Source of the DNA: Xanthobacteraceae bacterium
Lineage (GTDB): Bacteria; Pseudomonadota; Alphaproteobacteria; Rhizobiales; Xanthobacteraceae
Direction of reading: 5' to 3'
Assembly (NCBI GenBank): GCA_030039105.1
Contig: JASHQO010000417.1
Coordinates: 1 to 9,967, forward strand
DNA length: 9,967 nt
The notes beneath the pieces are model-generated. The model ran no database searches. It was not told the origin of the DNA and was given only the letters and a program-made list of their open reading frames with translations. Made by a program: the position numbers and the translations under genes. Below, piece by piece: positions 1 through 6,392 of this stretch; positions within the stretch are counted from its first letter, which is position 1, and every line of letters begins with the position of its first letter.

Positions 1-632
1 GCGGTGTCGAAGCCGAGCCCGAACAGAAAGCCGACCGGAAACATCTGCCAGCTCCGCGACACCATGCGGAACAGCGGCCGGAACAGACGCGACAGCAATC
101 CGCGGCCGGACAGCAGCAGGTTCAGCTCCTGCTCCTCGACCGGTCCGCCGCGCCGGGCGCGGAGGAAACTGCCCCATACGCCGCGCAGGATCACGAGATT
201 GATGGCGGCGATGGCGAGCAGGAAGAACGCCGAAGCGCCGGTGCCGATGACGCTGCCGATCTCCTTGAATTCGGCAAAGCGGCCTTGCAGCGCGAACGCC
301 GTGGCCGCGATCGCCGCCACCGCCACCGCGATCGACAGCGAATGCCCAAGCGAGAAGAACAGGCCGACCGCATAGGGCCGCTTGCCTTCCTGCATCAGCT
401 TGCGCACCACGTTGTCGATGGTGGCGATGTGGTCGGCATCGACGGCGTGGCGCAGCCCGAGCACGTAAGCCAGGAACGCGGTGCCGAGCAGCGTCGGCCG
501 TCCGGCAAGCGCGATGAACGCCCAGGTCCAGACCACGGCGCTCGCGATCAGCAGCAGAGCATAGATCGCGGCGATCTTGCCGCGCTGGTCGGCCGACGCA
601 TCGTCGACCGCGGATGTCAGGAAGGTGAGCAC
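1..632 (-). CDS. Nickel/cobalt permease, NiCoT (HoxN/HupN/NixA) family, 5' part; probably the cobalt importer for B12 synthesis
   Basis: This is an integral inner-membrane permease that would bring Co2+ (or Ni2+) into the cell. The first 210 codons are present and the 3' end runs off the left edge; family members are usually about 330-370 residues. Three family signatures are visible: RHAVDADHI at residues 61-69 (the metal-selectivity motif of the second membrane helix), FFSLGHS near 92-98, and LGFDT at 206-210, right at the edge. Hydrophobic helices lie at about 20-43, 47-60, 87-110 and 120-140. The start is GTG at 632, because GAGGA (646-642 on the minus strand) sits 9 bases upstream and the ATG at 649 is out of frame. 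A cobalamin riboswitch lies upstream on the same strand and the cob genes diverge from it. This points to cobalt as the physiological substrate, but sequence alone does not exclude nickel. Expression is expected to fall when cobalamin is plentiful. Confidence 0.93.
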   Translation of the reverse strand, partial: MLTFLTSAVDDASADQRGKIAAIYALLLIASAVVWTWAFIALAGRPTLLGTAFLAYVLGLRHAVDADHIATIDNVVRKLMQEGKRPYAVGLFFSLGHSLSIAVAVAAIAATAFALQGRFAEFKEIGSVIGTGASAFFLLAIAAINLVILRGVWGSFLRARRGGPVEEQELNLLLSGRGLLSRLFRPLFRMVSRSWQMFPVGFLFGLGFDT

Positions 633-657
633 GGATCGAGTCCTCGCATGACCCGGC

Positions 658-680
658 GCAAGTCGCTCGATGCGACTTGC
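658..680 (-). promoter_or_regulatory. Perfect 9-bp hairpin just upstream of the NiCoT Shine-Dalgarno
   Basis: On the minus strand GCAAGTCGC pairs perfectly with GCGACTTGC around the loop ATCGA (671-667). The 3' arm ends 11 bases before the GAGGA ribosome site. The loop, with its closing G, is complementary to CTCGAT at 640-635, which lies between the Shine-Dalgarno and the GTG start. It is a candidate translational expression platform. The pairing is seen directly; the regulatory role is inferred. Confidence 0.55.
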
Positions 681-705
681 CGCCTGACGCCGGCGCGAGC
701 GAGGA

Positions 706-729
706 CCGAAAGACGTTTCCGTCTTTCGG
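706..729 (-). promoter_or_regulatory. Perfect 10-bp hairpin with GAAA tetraloop, downstream of the riboswitch aptamer
   Basis: On the minus strand CCGAAAGACG pairs base for base with CGTCTTTCGG around a GAAA (GNRA-type) loop. It lies about 48 bases after the aptamer and 74 bases before the permease start codon. No run of U follows, so it is not a standard Rho-independent terminator. It is most likely part of the riboswitch expression platform or a stabilising leader hairpin. Confidence 0.6.
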
Positions 730-776
730 ATCATCCACCGGTGCACCCCGACCGATGTTTGTCGCGTCGACACGGT

Positions 777-970
777 CGACGGCAGGTCTCCTGGCTCGCG
801 GATCGGCGCCTCGCCCCACCTTCCCGGCGGCTCGAACCGCCACCAGTGGCTTATTCGGACGAGACTTCCCGCTCACAGTTGCGGGGGCAGCTACGGACTT
901 GGCCGGCGCTCGCGTTGCGCTTTAAGCCTCACCGCATTCCCTTTTCGCCCTCTGACGAGGGACCGTCGGT
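777..970 (-). ncRNA. Cobalamin (adenosylcobalamin) riboswitch aptamer, upstream of the NiCoT gene
   Basis: Read on the minus strand, this has the conserved blocks of the cobalamin riboswitch in order. GGGAA and GCGGTG lie around 940-925. GCTGCCCCCGCAACTGTGAG ends the next block (891-872). The B12-box core AGCCACTG is at 851-844, followed by a GGGAAGGTGGGG block around 826-815. The 3' block CCAGGAGACCTGCC is at about 794-781. A closing P1 stem is visible: CGACGG (968-963) pairs perfectly with CCGTCG (782-777). It binds a cobalamin and normally represses the downstream gene. Its orientation places it in the leader of the cobalt permease gene, not of the divergent cobU operon. The switch type (transcriptional or translational) is not settled by the aptamer. 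Confidence 0.96.
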
Positions 971-976
971 CCGCTA

Positions 977-1006
977 GTGATAGATTTCGATTGGCCGGCC
1001 TGTCAA
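977..1006 (-). promoter_or_regulatory. Candidate sigma-70 promoter for the riboswitch/NiCoT transcript
   Basis: On the minus strand there is a perfect -35 hexamer TTGACA at 1006-1001, an 18-base spacer, and a -10-like TATCAC at 982-977 (four of six consensus positions). Transcription would start near 970, just before the first strand of the riboswitch P1 stem at 968. That agreement with the aptamer boundary is the main reason for the call. It is based on consensus matching only. Confidence 0.62.
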
Positions 1007-1017
1007 TCTGGCCGGCC
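993..1017. repeat. Inverted repeat GGCCGGCC flanking the -35 box between the divergent operons
   Basis: Two copies of the self-complementary octamer GGCCGGCC (993-1000 and 1010-1017) are separated by nine bases that contain the minus-strand TTGACA -35 hexamer. The arrangement could be an operator for a DNA-binding protein covering the promoter. It could also form a hairpin in a cobU 5' leader, or be chance in GC-rich DNA. It lies 26 bases upstream of the cobU ATG. Confidence 0.5.
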
Positions 1018-1043
1018 GGCTTGTGCGTTTGGTCGGAGGCGCG

Positions 1044-1565
1044 ATGTCGAGCGTAGCCAAGGTCACTTTTGTCATCGGCGGCGCCCGCTCGGGCAAGAGT
1101 CGTTACGCCGAAGGCTTGATCGCGGCGCTGCCGCCGCCGTGGACCTACCTGGCCACCGCGGAGGCGCTCGACGCCGAGATGTCCGAGCGTATTGCCGCCC
1201 ACCGCACACGCCGCGGCGCCCAGTGGCGCACCATCGAGGTGCCGCGCGACCTTGCCGCGGCGCTGATAGCGAATGGAGCGACGCCGGTCCTGATCGACTG
1301 CCTGACATTGTGGCTGTCCAATCTCATGCTCGCGAACGCCGACGTCGAAACCGAAATGGCGCGACTGGAGGCCGCGTTGATCGCGGCCGAGGCGCCGGCG
1401 GTGCTGGTCGCCAACGAGGTCGGCTCCGGCATCGTGCCGGAGCACGCGCTCGGCCGGAGATTCCGCGATTTGCAAGGCGTGCTCAATCAGCGCATAGCCG
1501 CGCGCGCCGACCGCGTCGTTCTCGTGGTCGCCGGATTGCCGCTCACCCTCAAGGAGGCGCCATGA
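1044..1565 (+). CDS. cobU: Bifunctional adenosylcobinamide kinase / adenosylcobinamide-phosphate guanylyltransferase (CobU, CobP)
   Basis: This cytosolic enzyme phosphorylates adenosylcobinamide and then transfers GMP to give adenosylcobinamide-GDP, the activated form used for nucleotide-loop assembly. The protein is 173 residues, typical for the family. A Walker A loop, GGARSGKS, is at residues 12-19. The motif RIAAHRTRR (about 49-57) contains His53, in the region of the guanylylated histidine of Salmonella CobU, and DCLTLWLSNLM follows near 87-97. NEVGSGIVPEHALGRRFRD is the conserved C-terminal block. The ATG at 1044 is preferred because GGAGG ends 4 bases upstream and the protein then starts right before the first beta strand; an in-frame GTG at 1023 is the alternative. 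It is the first gene of a plus-strand run and overlaps cobO by 4 bases (ATGA). No riboswitch is seen on this strand. Confidence 0.96.
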   Translation: MSSVAKVTFVIGGARSGKSRYAEGLIAALPPPWTYLATAEALDAEMSERIAAHRTRRGAQWRTIEVPRDLAAALIANGATPVLIDCLTLWLSNLMLANADVETEMARLEAALIAAEAPAVLVANEVGSGIVPEHALGRRFRDLQGVLNQRIAARADRVVLVVAGLPLTLKEAP

Positions 1566-2200
1566 GCGAAGCGATGGATAAAGCCAGCGAGGCGACGGAC
1601 AAAGCCGACGCCGAGCGCCATCGCGCCAAGATGGCCAAACGCAAGGCGGTGCAGGACGCCGAGGTCGCGAGCAAGACCATCGAGAAGGGCCTGCTCATCG
1701 TCCATACCGGCACCGGCAAGGGCAAATCGACCGCGGCGTTCGGGCTGGCGCTGCGCATGCTGGGGCGCGGCCACCGCGTCGGCGTGGTGCAGTTCATCAA
1801 GGGCGCCTGGCATTCGGCCGAGCGCGATGCGCTGCAGCAGTTCGGCGACCAGGTGGCGTGGCACACCATGGGCGAGGGCTTCACCTGGGAGACCCAGGAT
1901 CGCGCCCGCGACGTCGCCGCCGCGGCGCGCGCCTGGGCCAAGGCGCAGGAGCTGATGGCCGATCCGAGCTTTGGGCTCGTCATCCTCGACGAGCTCAACA
2001 TCGCGCTGCGCTACGATTATCTCGACCTTGCCGCCGTGATCGCCGCGCTCACCGCGCGCCGGGCCGGCCTGCACGTCGCGGTCACCGGCCGCAACGCCAA
2101 GCCGGAGCTGATCGCCGCCGCCGATCTCGTCACCGAGATGACGCTGGTGAAACATCACTTCGCCGCCGGCGTGAAGGCACAAGCCGGCATCGAGTACTGA
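1562..2200 (+). CDS. cobO: Cob(I)yrinic acid a,c-diamide adenosyltransferase, CobO/BtuR type
   Basis: It transfers the 5'-deoxyadenosyl group of ATP to the cobalt of reduced corrinoids, making the Co-C bond. It serves de novo synthesis and corrinoid salvage in the cytosol. The product is 212 residues, the usual size. The N-terminal 40 residues are charged and probably helical. A modified P-loop, GTGKGKST, is at 50-57, followed by VGVVQFIKGAW (73-83), GEGFTWETQD (104-113) and the Walker-B-like ILDELNIAL (141-149). The start ATG overlaps the cobU stop, and AAGGAGG lies 5 bases upstream, so translational coupling is likely. cobQ starts 3 bases after its stop. The unrelated PduO and EutT adenosyltransferase families lack this P-loop pattern. 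Confidence 0.97.
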   Translation: MSEAMDKASEATDKADAERHRAKMAKRKAVQDAEVASKTIEKGLLIVHTGTGKGKSTAAFGLALRMLGRGHRVGVVQFIKGAWHSAERDALQQFGDQVAWHTMGEGFTWETQDRARDVAAAARAWAKAQELMADPSFGLVILDELNIALRYDYLDLAAVIAALTARRAGLHVAVTGRNAKPELIAAADLVTEMTLVKHHFAAGVKAQAGIEY

Positions 2201-2203
2201 AGA

Positions 2204-3664
2204 ATGGCGGCGCGCGCGCTGATGTTTCAGGGCACCGGCTCGGACGTCGGCAAGTCGCTGATCGTCGCCGGCCTGGCGCGCGCCTTCACCCAACGCGGCC
2301 TCGAGGTCCGGCCGTTCAAGCCGCAGAACATGTCGAACAACGCCGCGGTCACGGCGGACGGCGGCGAGATCGGTCGCGCCCAGGCGCTGCAGGCCCGCGC
2401 CGCGCGGGTGCCGCCGAGCGTGCACTTCAATCCGGTCTTGCTGAAGCCGCAAAGCGACATCGGCGCCCAGATCGTGGTGCAAGGGCGCGCTCGCGGCAGC
2501 GCCAAGGCGGCGGCCTATCAGCACATCAAGCGCGATCTGTTGCCGCTGGTGCTCGACAGTTTTGCAAGGCTGCGCGGCGCAGCCGACGTCGTGCTGGTCG
2601 AAGGCGCCGGCAGCGCCGCCGAGGTCAATCTGCGCAAGAACGACATCGCCAATATGGGCTTTGCTCGCGCCGCCGACGTGCCGGTGGTGCTGATCGGCGA
2701 TATCGACCGCGGCGGCGTCATTGCCAGCCTCGTCGGCACCAAGACGGTGCTCGCGCCCGACGATGCGGCGCTGATCCGCGGTTTCATCGTCAATCGATTT
2801 CGCGGCGATCCGGCGCTGTTCGCCGACGGCATGGCGCGCGTCGCGCGGCTGACCGGATGGCAGGCGCTCGGGCTGGTGCCGTTCTTTGCCGAGGCGCGAT
2901 TGCTGCCGGCCGAAGACGCACTGGCGCTCGACGCCGGCAGGCCGGCGAAAGCGAACGCGCGGCTGCGCATCGCGGTGCCGATCCTGCCGCACATCGCCAA
3001 TTTCGACGATCTCGATCCGCTCGATGCCGAGCCTGCGGTCGATCTCGTGCGGGTGCGCCCCGGAGCGGCATTGCCCGGCGACGCCGACCTGATCCTGCTG
3101 CCCGGCTCGAAGGCGACCGTCGCCGATCTGGAAGCGTTGCGCGCCGCCGGTTTCGACATCGACATCGCCGCGCACCGGCGCCGCGGCGGCATGGTGCTCG
3201 GCCTGTGCGGCGGTTATCAGATGCTCGGCCGCACCGTCGCCGATCCCGATGGCATTGAAGGTCCGCCGGCCACGGTCGAGGGCCTCGGTCTGCTCGACGT
3301 GGCGACGACGCTATCGCGGGACAAGCGCCTGGAGCCGGTGGCGGGCGCGACCCGCGATGGCGCGCCGTTCTCCGGCTACGAGATGCATATGGGCGTGACC
3401 GAAGGTCACGATCGCGCGCGGCCGTTTGCGCGGCTCGCCGATGGCTCGGCCGAGGGCGCGACGTCGGCCGACGGCCGGGTGATCGGCACCTATGTGCACG
3501 GGCTGTTCGCCGACGACCGGCAGCGCGCGGCCTGGCTGCAGCGTTTTGCCGCCGGGCCGGCCGGCATTGCCTATGACGATCTGGTCGAGCGCACGCTCGA
3601 TGCGCTGGCGGCGCATCTTGCCGCCCATATCGATCTCGATCGGCTGCTTACGCTAGCGCGATGA
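2204..3664 (+). CDS. cobQ: Cobyric acid synthase (glutamine-hydrolysing), CobQ
   Basis: It amidates carboxyl side chains b, d, e and g of adenosylcobyrinic acid a,c-diamide to give adenosylcobyric acid, using glutamine and ATP. The protein is 486 residues, typical for the family. The N-terminal synthetase domain (about 1-230) has the P-loop-like GTGSDVGKS at 10-18 and KPQNMSNN at 39-46. The C-terminal class I glutamine amidotransferase-like domain has the nucleophile Cys335 in GLCGGYQMLGR and His432 in GTYVHGLF. The start is the ATG 3 bases after the cobO stop; it gives the usual short N-terminus before the P-loop, although its ribosome site is weak, fitting coupling to cobO. An ATG at 2222 would cut into the first strand. 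The 3' end overlaps the convergent cbiB gene by 17 bases. Confidence 0.97.
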   Translation: MAARALMFQGTGSDVGKSLIVAGLARAFTQRGLEVRPFKPQNMSNNAAVTADGGEIGRAQALQARAARVPPSVHFNPVLLKPQSDIGAQIVVQGRARGSAKAAAYQHIKRDLLPLVLDSFARLRGAADVVLVEGAGSAAEVNLRKNDIANMGFARAADVPVVLIGDIDRGGVIASLVGTKTVLAPDDAALIRGFIVNRFRGDPALFADGMARVARLTGWQALGLVPFFAEARLLPAEDALALDAGRPAKANARLRIAVPILPHIANFDDLDPLDAEPAVDLVRVRPGAALPGDADLILLPGSKATVADLEALRAAGFDIDIAAHRRRGGMVLGLCGGYQMLGRTVADPDGIEGPPATVEGLGLLDVATTLSRDKRLEPVAGATRDGAPFSGYEMHMGVTEGHDRARPFARLADGSAEGATSADGRVIGTYVHGLFADDRQRAAWLQRFAAGPAGIAYDDLVERTLDALAAHLAAHIDLDRLLTLAR

Positions 3665-4613
3665 GAGCGGCGATCGCGGCAACGAGCGCGATCAAGATCG
3701 CGTCGGCATAGCGGTAAAGGCTCAGCGCGCGCCGGATATCGGCGGCCGTGGCGTCGCGGCGGCCGTCGCCCATGATGGCGTCGTCGACGGTCACGCCGCC
3801 GTAGCTGCGCGGCCCGGCGAGCGCAAGGCCGAGCGCGCCGGCCATCGCCGCTTCAGGAAAGCCGGCATTGGGCGAGCGATGGCGGGCGGCGTCGCGCGCC
3901 ACGGCGCGCCACGCCGCGGCCGGCGAAGTGTCCGGGCGCAAAGCCGCCGCGGCCGTCAGCAACAGCGCCGACAGCCGCGCCGCCGGCAGGTTGGCCAGAT
4001 CGTCGAGTTTTGCCGCGGCGGCGCCGAACGCCTGGTAGCGCGGCGTGCGGTGGCCGATCATACTGTCGGCGGTATTGATTGCTTTGTAGAGTGCCGCCCC
4101 GGGGAGCGCGGCAATGGCGAGCCAAAATACCGGCGCGACGACGCCGTCGGAGAAATTCTCGGCGAGGCTTTCGATTGCCGCGCGGGCGACGCCGGCACTG
4201 TCGAGGGCCGTAGTGTCGCGGCCGACGATCTTCGCCACCGCGGCGCGGCCGGCGGCGATGCCGCCGCTCTCCAGCGCGGCGGCGACATCGGCGACGTGGC
4301 GGTGCAGGCTGCGCTGTGCGATCAGGCTCGAGGCGACGATCGCGGTGGCGGCAACGCCGAAGCGCAGGCGAAGCAATTCGTGCTCGACAATGACGGCAAT
4401 GGTCCCGACGACGATAAGAAGGATCGCAACCGCGACCATGCCGAACGCGCGCCGTCGCTGCGGGCCGTCCGCCTCGCGATTGAGCACGCGGTCGAGGCTG
4501 GCGATCAAGCGGCCGATCCAGGTCACCGGATGGCCGATGGCGCGCAACAGCGCCGGCGGATAGCCGACGCAGAGCTCGATCAGCATGGCCAAAAGCGCGA
4601 GCGCGACGGACAT
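3648..4613 (-). CDS. cbiB: Adenosylcobinamide-phosphate synthase, CbiB (CobD of P. denitrificans)
   Basis: This inner-membrane protein attaches (R)-1-aminopropan-2-ol phosphate, or aminopropanol, to the f-propionate of adenosylcobyric acid. It is 321 residues, normal for the family. Hydrophobic segments lie at about 1-25, 58-80, 85-100, 155-175 and the C-terminal 20 residues. The conserved blocks are AESLAENFSDG-like (here IESLAENFSDG, ending at 157), NTADSMIGHR, KLDDLANLPAARL and SPNAGFPEAAMAGAL. The ATG at 4613 is chosen because AGGGGAAG directly precedes it and the protein begins with the usual MSVALALLAMLIE membrane start; upstream in-frame extension codes for unrelated low-complexity residues. 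It is inverted within the plus-strand cob run, overlapping cobQ by 17 bases at the 3' end and cobC by 29 bases at the 5' end. Its promoter must lie inside cobC. Confidence 0.96.
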   Translation of the reverse strand: MSVALALLAMLIELCVGYPPALLRAIGHPVTWIGRLIASLDRVLNREADGPQRRRAFGMVAVAILLIVVGTIAVIVEHELLRLRFGVAATAIVASSLIAQRSLHRHVADVAAALESGGIAAGRAAVAKIVGRDTTALDSAGVARAAIESLAENFSDGVVAPVFWLAIAALPGAALYKAINTADSMIGHRTPRYQAFGAAAAKLDDLANLPAARLSALLLTAAAALRPDTSPAAAWRAVARDAARHRSPNAGFPEAAMAGALGLALAGPRSYGGVTVDDAIMGDGRRDATAADIRRALSLYRYADAILIALVAAIAALIALA

Positions 4614-5640
4614 CTTCCCCTGCGACGACGCGGCCGAGCCGCTGCCGCACGGCGGCGATCTGGCGGCCGCCCGGCGGCTGTTTCCCACTGCGCCCGAACC
4701 ATTCGTTGATCTGTCGACCGGGATCAATCCCAATCCTTATCCGCTGCCCGCGCTCGGCGCCGCGCTGTTTGCCCGCCTGCCGGAGGCGGCCGCCGGCGGC
4801 CGCCTCGCAACGGTCGCTGCGAGCGCGTATGGCGCGCCGGCGGCCGCCAACGTTGTCGCGGCGCCAGGCACCCAGATTCTGCTGCCCCTCGTCGCCGGCC
4901 TGGTGCAGCCCGGCCGTGCCGTCGTCTTGTCGCCGACCTATAACGAGCACGCCCGCGCGGCGCGGCTTGCCGGACACAGCGTGACCGAAGCGCGCGAGAT
5001 CGGTGCGCTCGCCGACGCCGATCTCGCCGTCGTCGGCAATCCCAACAGCCCCGACGGCCGGTTGATCGACCGCGACACCTTGCTGGCGGTGGCAGGCAAG
5101 TTGCGTCTGCGCGGCGGCGTTCTCGTCGTCGACGAGGCGTTCATGGATGTCGGGCCGCGGGACGCGAGCCTCGCCGGCGAGGTTGCGCGCGGCAATGTGG
5201 TGGTGCTGCGGTCGTTCGGCAAATTCTTCGGGCTTGCCGGCATTCGCCTCGGCTTTGCCGTGCTCGATCGCGTGCCCGCGGCGCGGCTTGCCGCAAGCCT
5301 TGGGCCTTGGGCGGTGTCCGGGCCGGCGCTGGCGATCGGCACTGCGGCGCTGGCGGATGCGGCCTGGATCGAGCAGACGCGAAGCCGGCTATCGCAGGCG
5401 TCGCAACGGCTCGACGCCATCCTGATCGGCGCCGGGCTTGTCGTCGAGGGCGGCACCGCGTTGTTCCGCCTGGCGCGAACGCCGCAGGCGAATGCGCTGT
5501 TCCATCACCTCGGTCGCGCCGGCATCCTGGTGCGTAGCTTTGCCGCCAACCCGACGTGGCTACGCTTCGGCTTGCCGGCGCAGCCGCGGCACTGGCGGCG
5601 TCTGCAGATGGCGATGGATGCGTTCCGCGACAACCGCTAA
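4585..5640 (+). CDS. cobC: L-threonine-O-3-phosphate decarboxylase, PLP-dependent (CobC; Salmonella CobD)
   Basis: It decarboxylates threonine phosphate to (R)-1-aminopropan-2-yl phosphate, the linker that CbiB attaches to cobyric acid. It is a 351-residue fold-type I aminotransferase-like enzyme. The family start HGGDL is at 22-26 and TGINPNPYP near 45-53. The NPNSPDG block at 152-158 and Asp183 in VDEAFMD contact PLP. Lys213 in RSFGKFFGLAGIRLGF is the Schiff-base lysine. ATG 4585 is the first possible start, since an in-frame TAG lies 24 bases upstream and no ATG, GTG or TTG occurs before the HGGDL block. It overlaps the divergent cbiB start by 29 bases, and its ribosome site is weak. bluB follows after 9 bases. 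The symbol is ambiguous: cobC in P. denitrificans, cobD in Salmonella. A histidinol-phosphate aminotransferase is less likely given the context and HGG start. Confidence 0.94.
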   Translation: MAKSASATDIFPCDDAAEPLPHGGDLAAARRLFPTAPEPFVDLSTGINPNPYPLPALGAALFARLPEAAAGGRLATVAASAYGAPAAANVVAAPGTQILLPLVAGLVQPGRAVVLSPTYNEHARAARLAGHSVTEAREIGALADADLAVVGNPNSPDGRLIDRDTLLAVAGKLRLRGGVLVVDEAFMDVGPRDASLAGEVARGNVVVLRSFGKFFGLAGIRLGFAVLDRVPAARLAASLGPWAVSGPALAIGTAALADAAWIEQTRSRLSQASQRLDAILIGAGLVVEGGTALFRLARTPQANALFHHLGRAGILVRSFAANPTWLRFGLPAQPRHWRRLQMAMDAFRDNR

Positions 5641-5649
5641 GTTTTGCTG

Positions 5650-6318
5650 ATGAGCGCCAACACGATACCGCAGGACAGAGGGACGGAGCGACCGATAAGC
5701 TTCGATCCGGCGTTCCGTGCGCGTCTGCGCGAGCTTCTGATCTGGCGCCGCGACGTGCGCCGCTTCCGCCGCGATCCGTTGTCGCCCGGCGCCGCAGAAG
5801 CGCTGATCGAGCTTGCTTGTCTCGCCCCATCGGTCGGCCTGAGCCAGCCGTGGCGCTTCGTCATCGTCGAGGACGAGGCGCGCCGCGCCGCGATCCGGAA
5901 AAATTTCGCGACCTGCAATGCCGCGGCGCTCATGGCGCAAAGCGGCGACCGCGCCGCCCGCTATGCGCAGCTCAAGCTTGCCGGGTTGGACGAGGCGCCG
6001 TGCCATTTGGCGGTGTTCGCCGATCGCGCCACCGCGCAAGGCCGCGGCCTCGGCCGTCACACCATGCCGGAGATGATCGAATACTCGGCGGTGACCGCGG
6101 TGCACACTATCTGGCTCGCCGCGCGCGCCCAAGGCATCGGCATGGGCTGGGTGTCGATCCTCGATCCCGCTGCCGTGGCGGCGCAGCTCGAGGTTCCGGC
6201 CGAATGGAAATTCATCGGCTATTTTTGTCTCGGCTATCCGCAGGCCGACGACATCGTCCCCGAGCTCGAGCAAAGCGGTTGGGAACGGCGCCGCCTGCCG
6301 GTCATCGTCCGCCGTTAA
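5650..6318 (+). CDS. bluB: 5,6-dimethylbenzimidazole synthase, BluB
   Basis: This flavin destructase uses O2 and reduced FMN to make 5,6-dimethylbenzimidazole, the lower ligand of cobalamin, in the cytosol. The 222-residue protein has the nitroreductase-like fold. RRDVRRFRRDPL at 33-44 includes Asp35; SVGLSQPWRFV is at 61-71, NAAALMAQ near 90-97, and RAQGIGMGWVSILDP at 159-173 includes Ser169. By position these probably match Asp32 and Ser167, reported as important in Sinorhizobium meliloti BluB; an alignment would confirm this. The gene begins 9 bases after cobC and is probably cotranscribed. An in-frame TTG at 5644 is an alternative start; neither start has a good ribosome site. Its presence implies oxygen-dependent DMB synthesis and hence an aerobic or facultative host. 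Confidence 0.96.
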   Translation: MSANTIPQDRGTERPISFDPAFRARLRELLIWRRDVRRFRRDPLSPGAAEALIELACLAPSVGLSQPWRFVIVEDEARRAAIRKNFATCNAAALMAQSGDRAARYAQLKLAGLDEAPCHLAVFADRATAQGRGLGRHTMPEMIEYSAVTAVHTIWLAARAQGIGMGWVSILDPAAVAAQLEVPAEWKFIGYFCLGYPQADDIVPELEQSGWERRRLPVIVRR

Positions 6319-6325
6319 CGCTAAC

Positions 6326-6392
6326 GTCATCGCACTTGCGCCGCTTCGCGGCGCCTCGGCGCTTGCGCCGCTTCGCGGCGCCTCGGAATGAC
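6326..6392. repeat. Palindromic extragenic element with two 27-bp tandem units after bluB
   Basis: Two copies of a 27-base unit lie head to tail (6333-6359 and 6360-6386) and differ at one base. Each holds the perfect hairpin GCGCCGC-TTC-GCGGCGC. The pair is bracketed by GTCAT (6326-6330) and ATGAC (6388-6392), giving an overall dyad. This resembles the short interspersed palindromes common between genes in Bradyrhizobium-type genomes (family knowledge, not searched). It starts 8 bases after the bluB stop and could act as an mRNA 3' stabiliser or attenuate readthrough. There is no U-run. Confidence 0.75.

Noticed and set aside
706..729. Rho-independent terminator in the permease leader
   Set aside because: The stem is perfect, but no U-run follows on either strand, so I list it as a leader hairpin instead.
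285..977. 230-codon plus-strand frame covering the permease and riboswitch region
   Set aside because: It is antisense to NiCoT coding sequence and to the conserved riboswitch, and its product has no recognisable features.
1023..1043. GTG start for cobU seven codons upstream
   Set aside because: GGAGG is placed for the ATG at 1044, and the longer form adds residues not needed before the Walker A strand.
1487..3175. 562-codon open frame on the minus strand opposite cobO and cobQ
   Set aside because: The translation is rich in Arg, Gly, Asp and His with no recognisable domain. It lies fully antisense to two certain genes whose GC-rich third positions keep this frame open.
1858..3258. 466-codon plus-strand frame overlapping cobO and cobQ
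   Set aside because: Its product is an arginine-rich string from a shifted frame of cobO and cobQ, with no ribosome site or domain.
3879..4709. 276-codon plus-strand frame opposite cbiB
   Set aside because: The composition is Arg/Gly/Asp-rich and shadow-like, and cbiB on the other strand carries all family motifs. Transcription across it is possible, but coding is unlikely.
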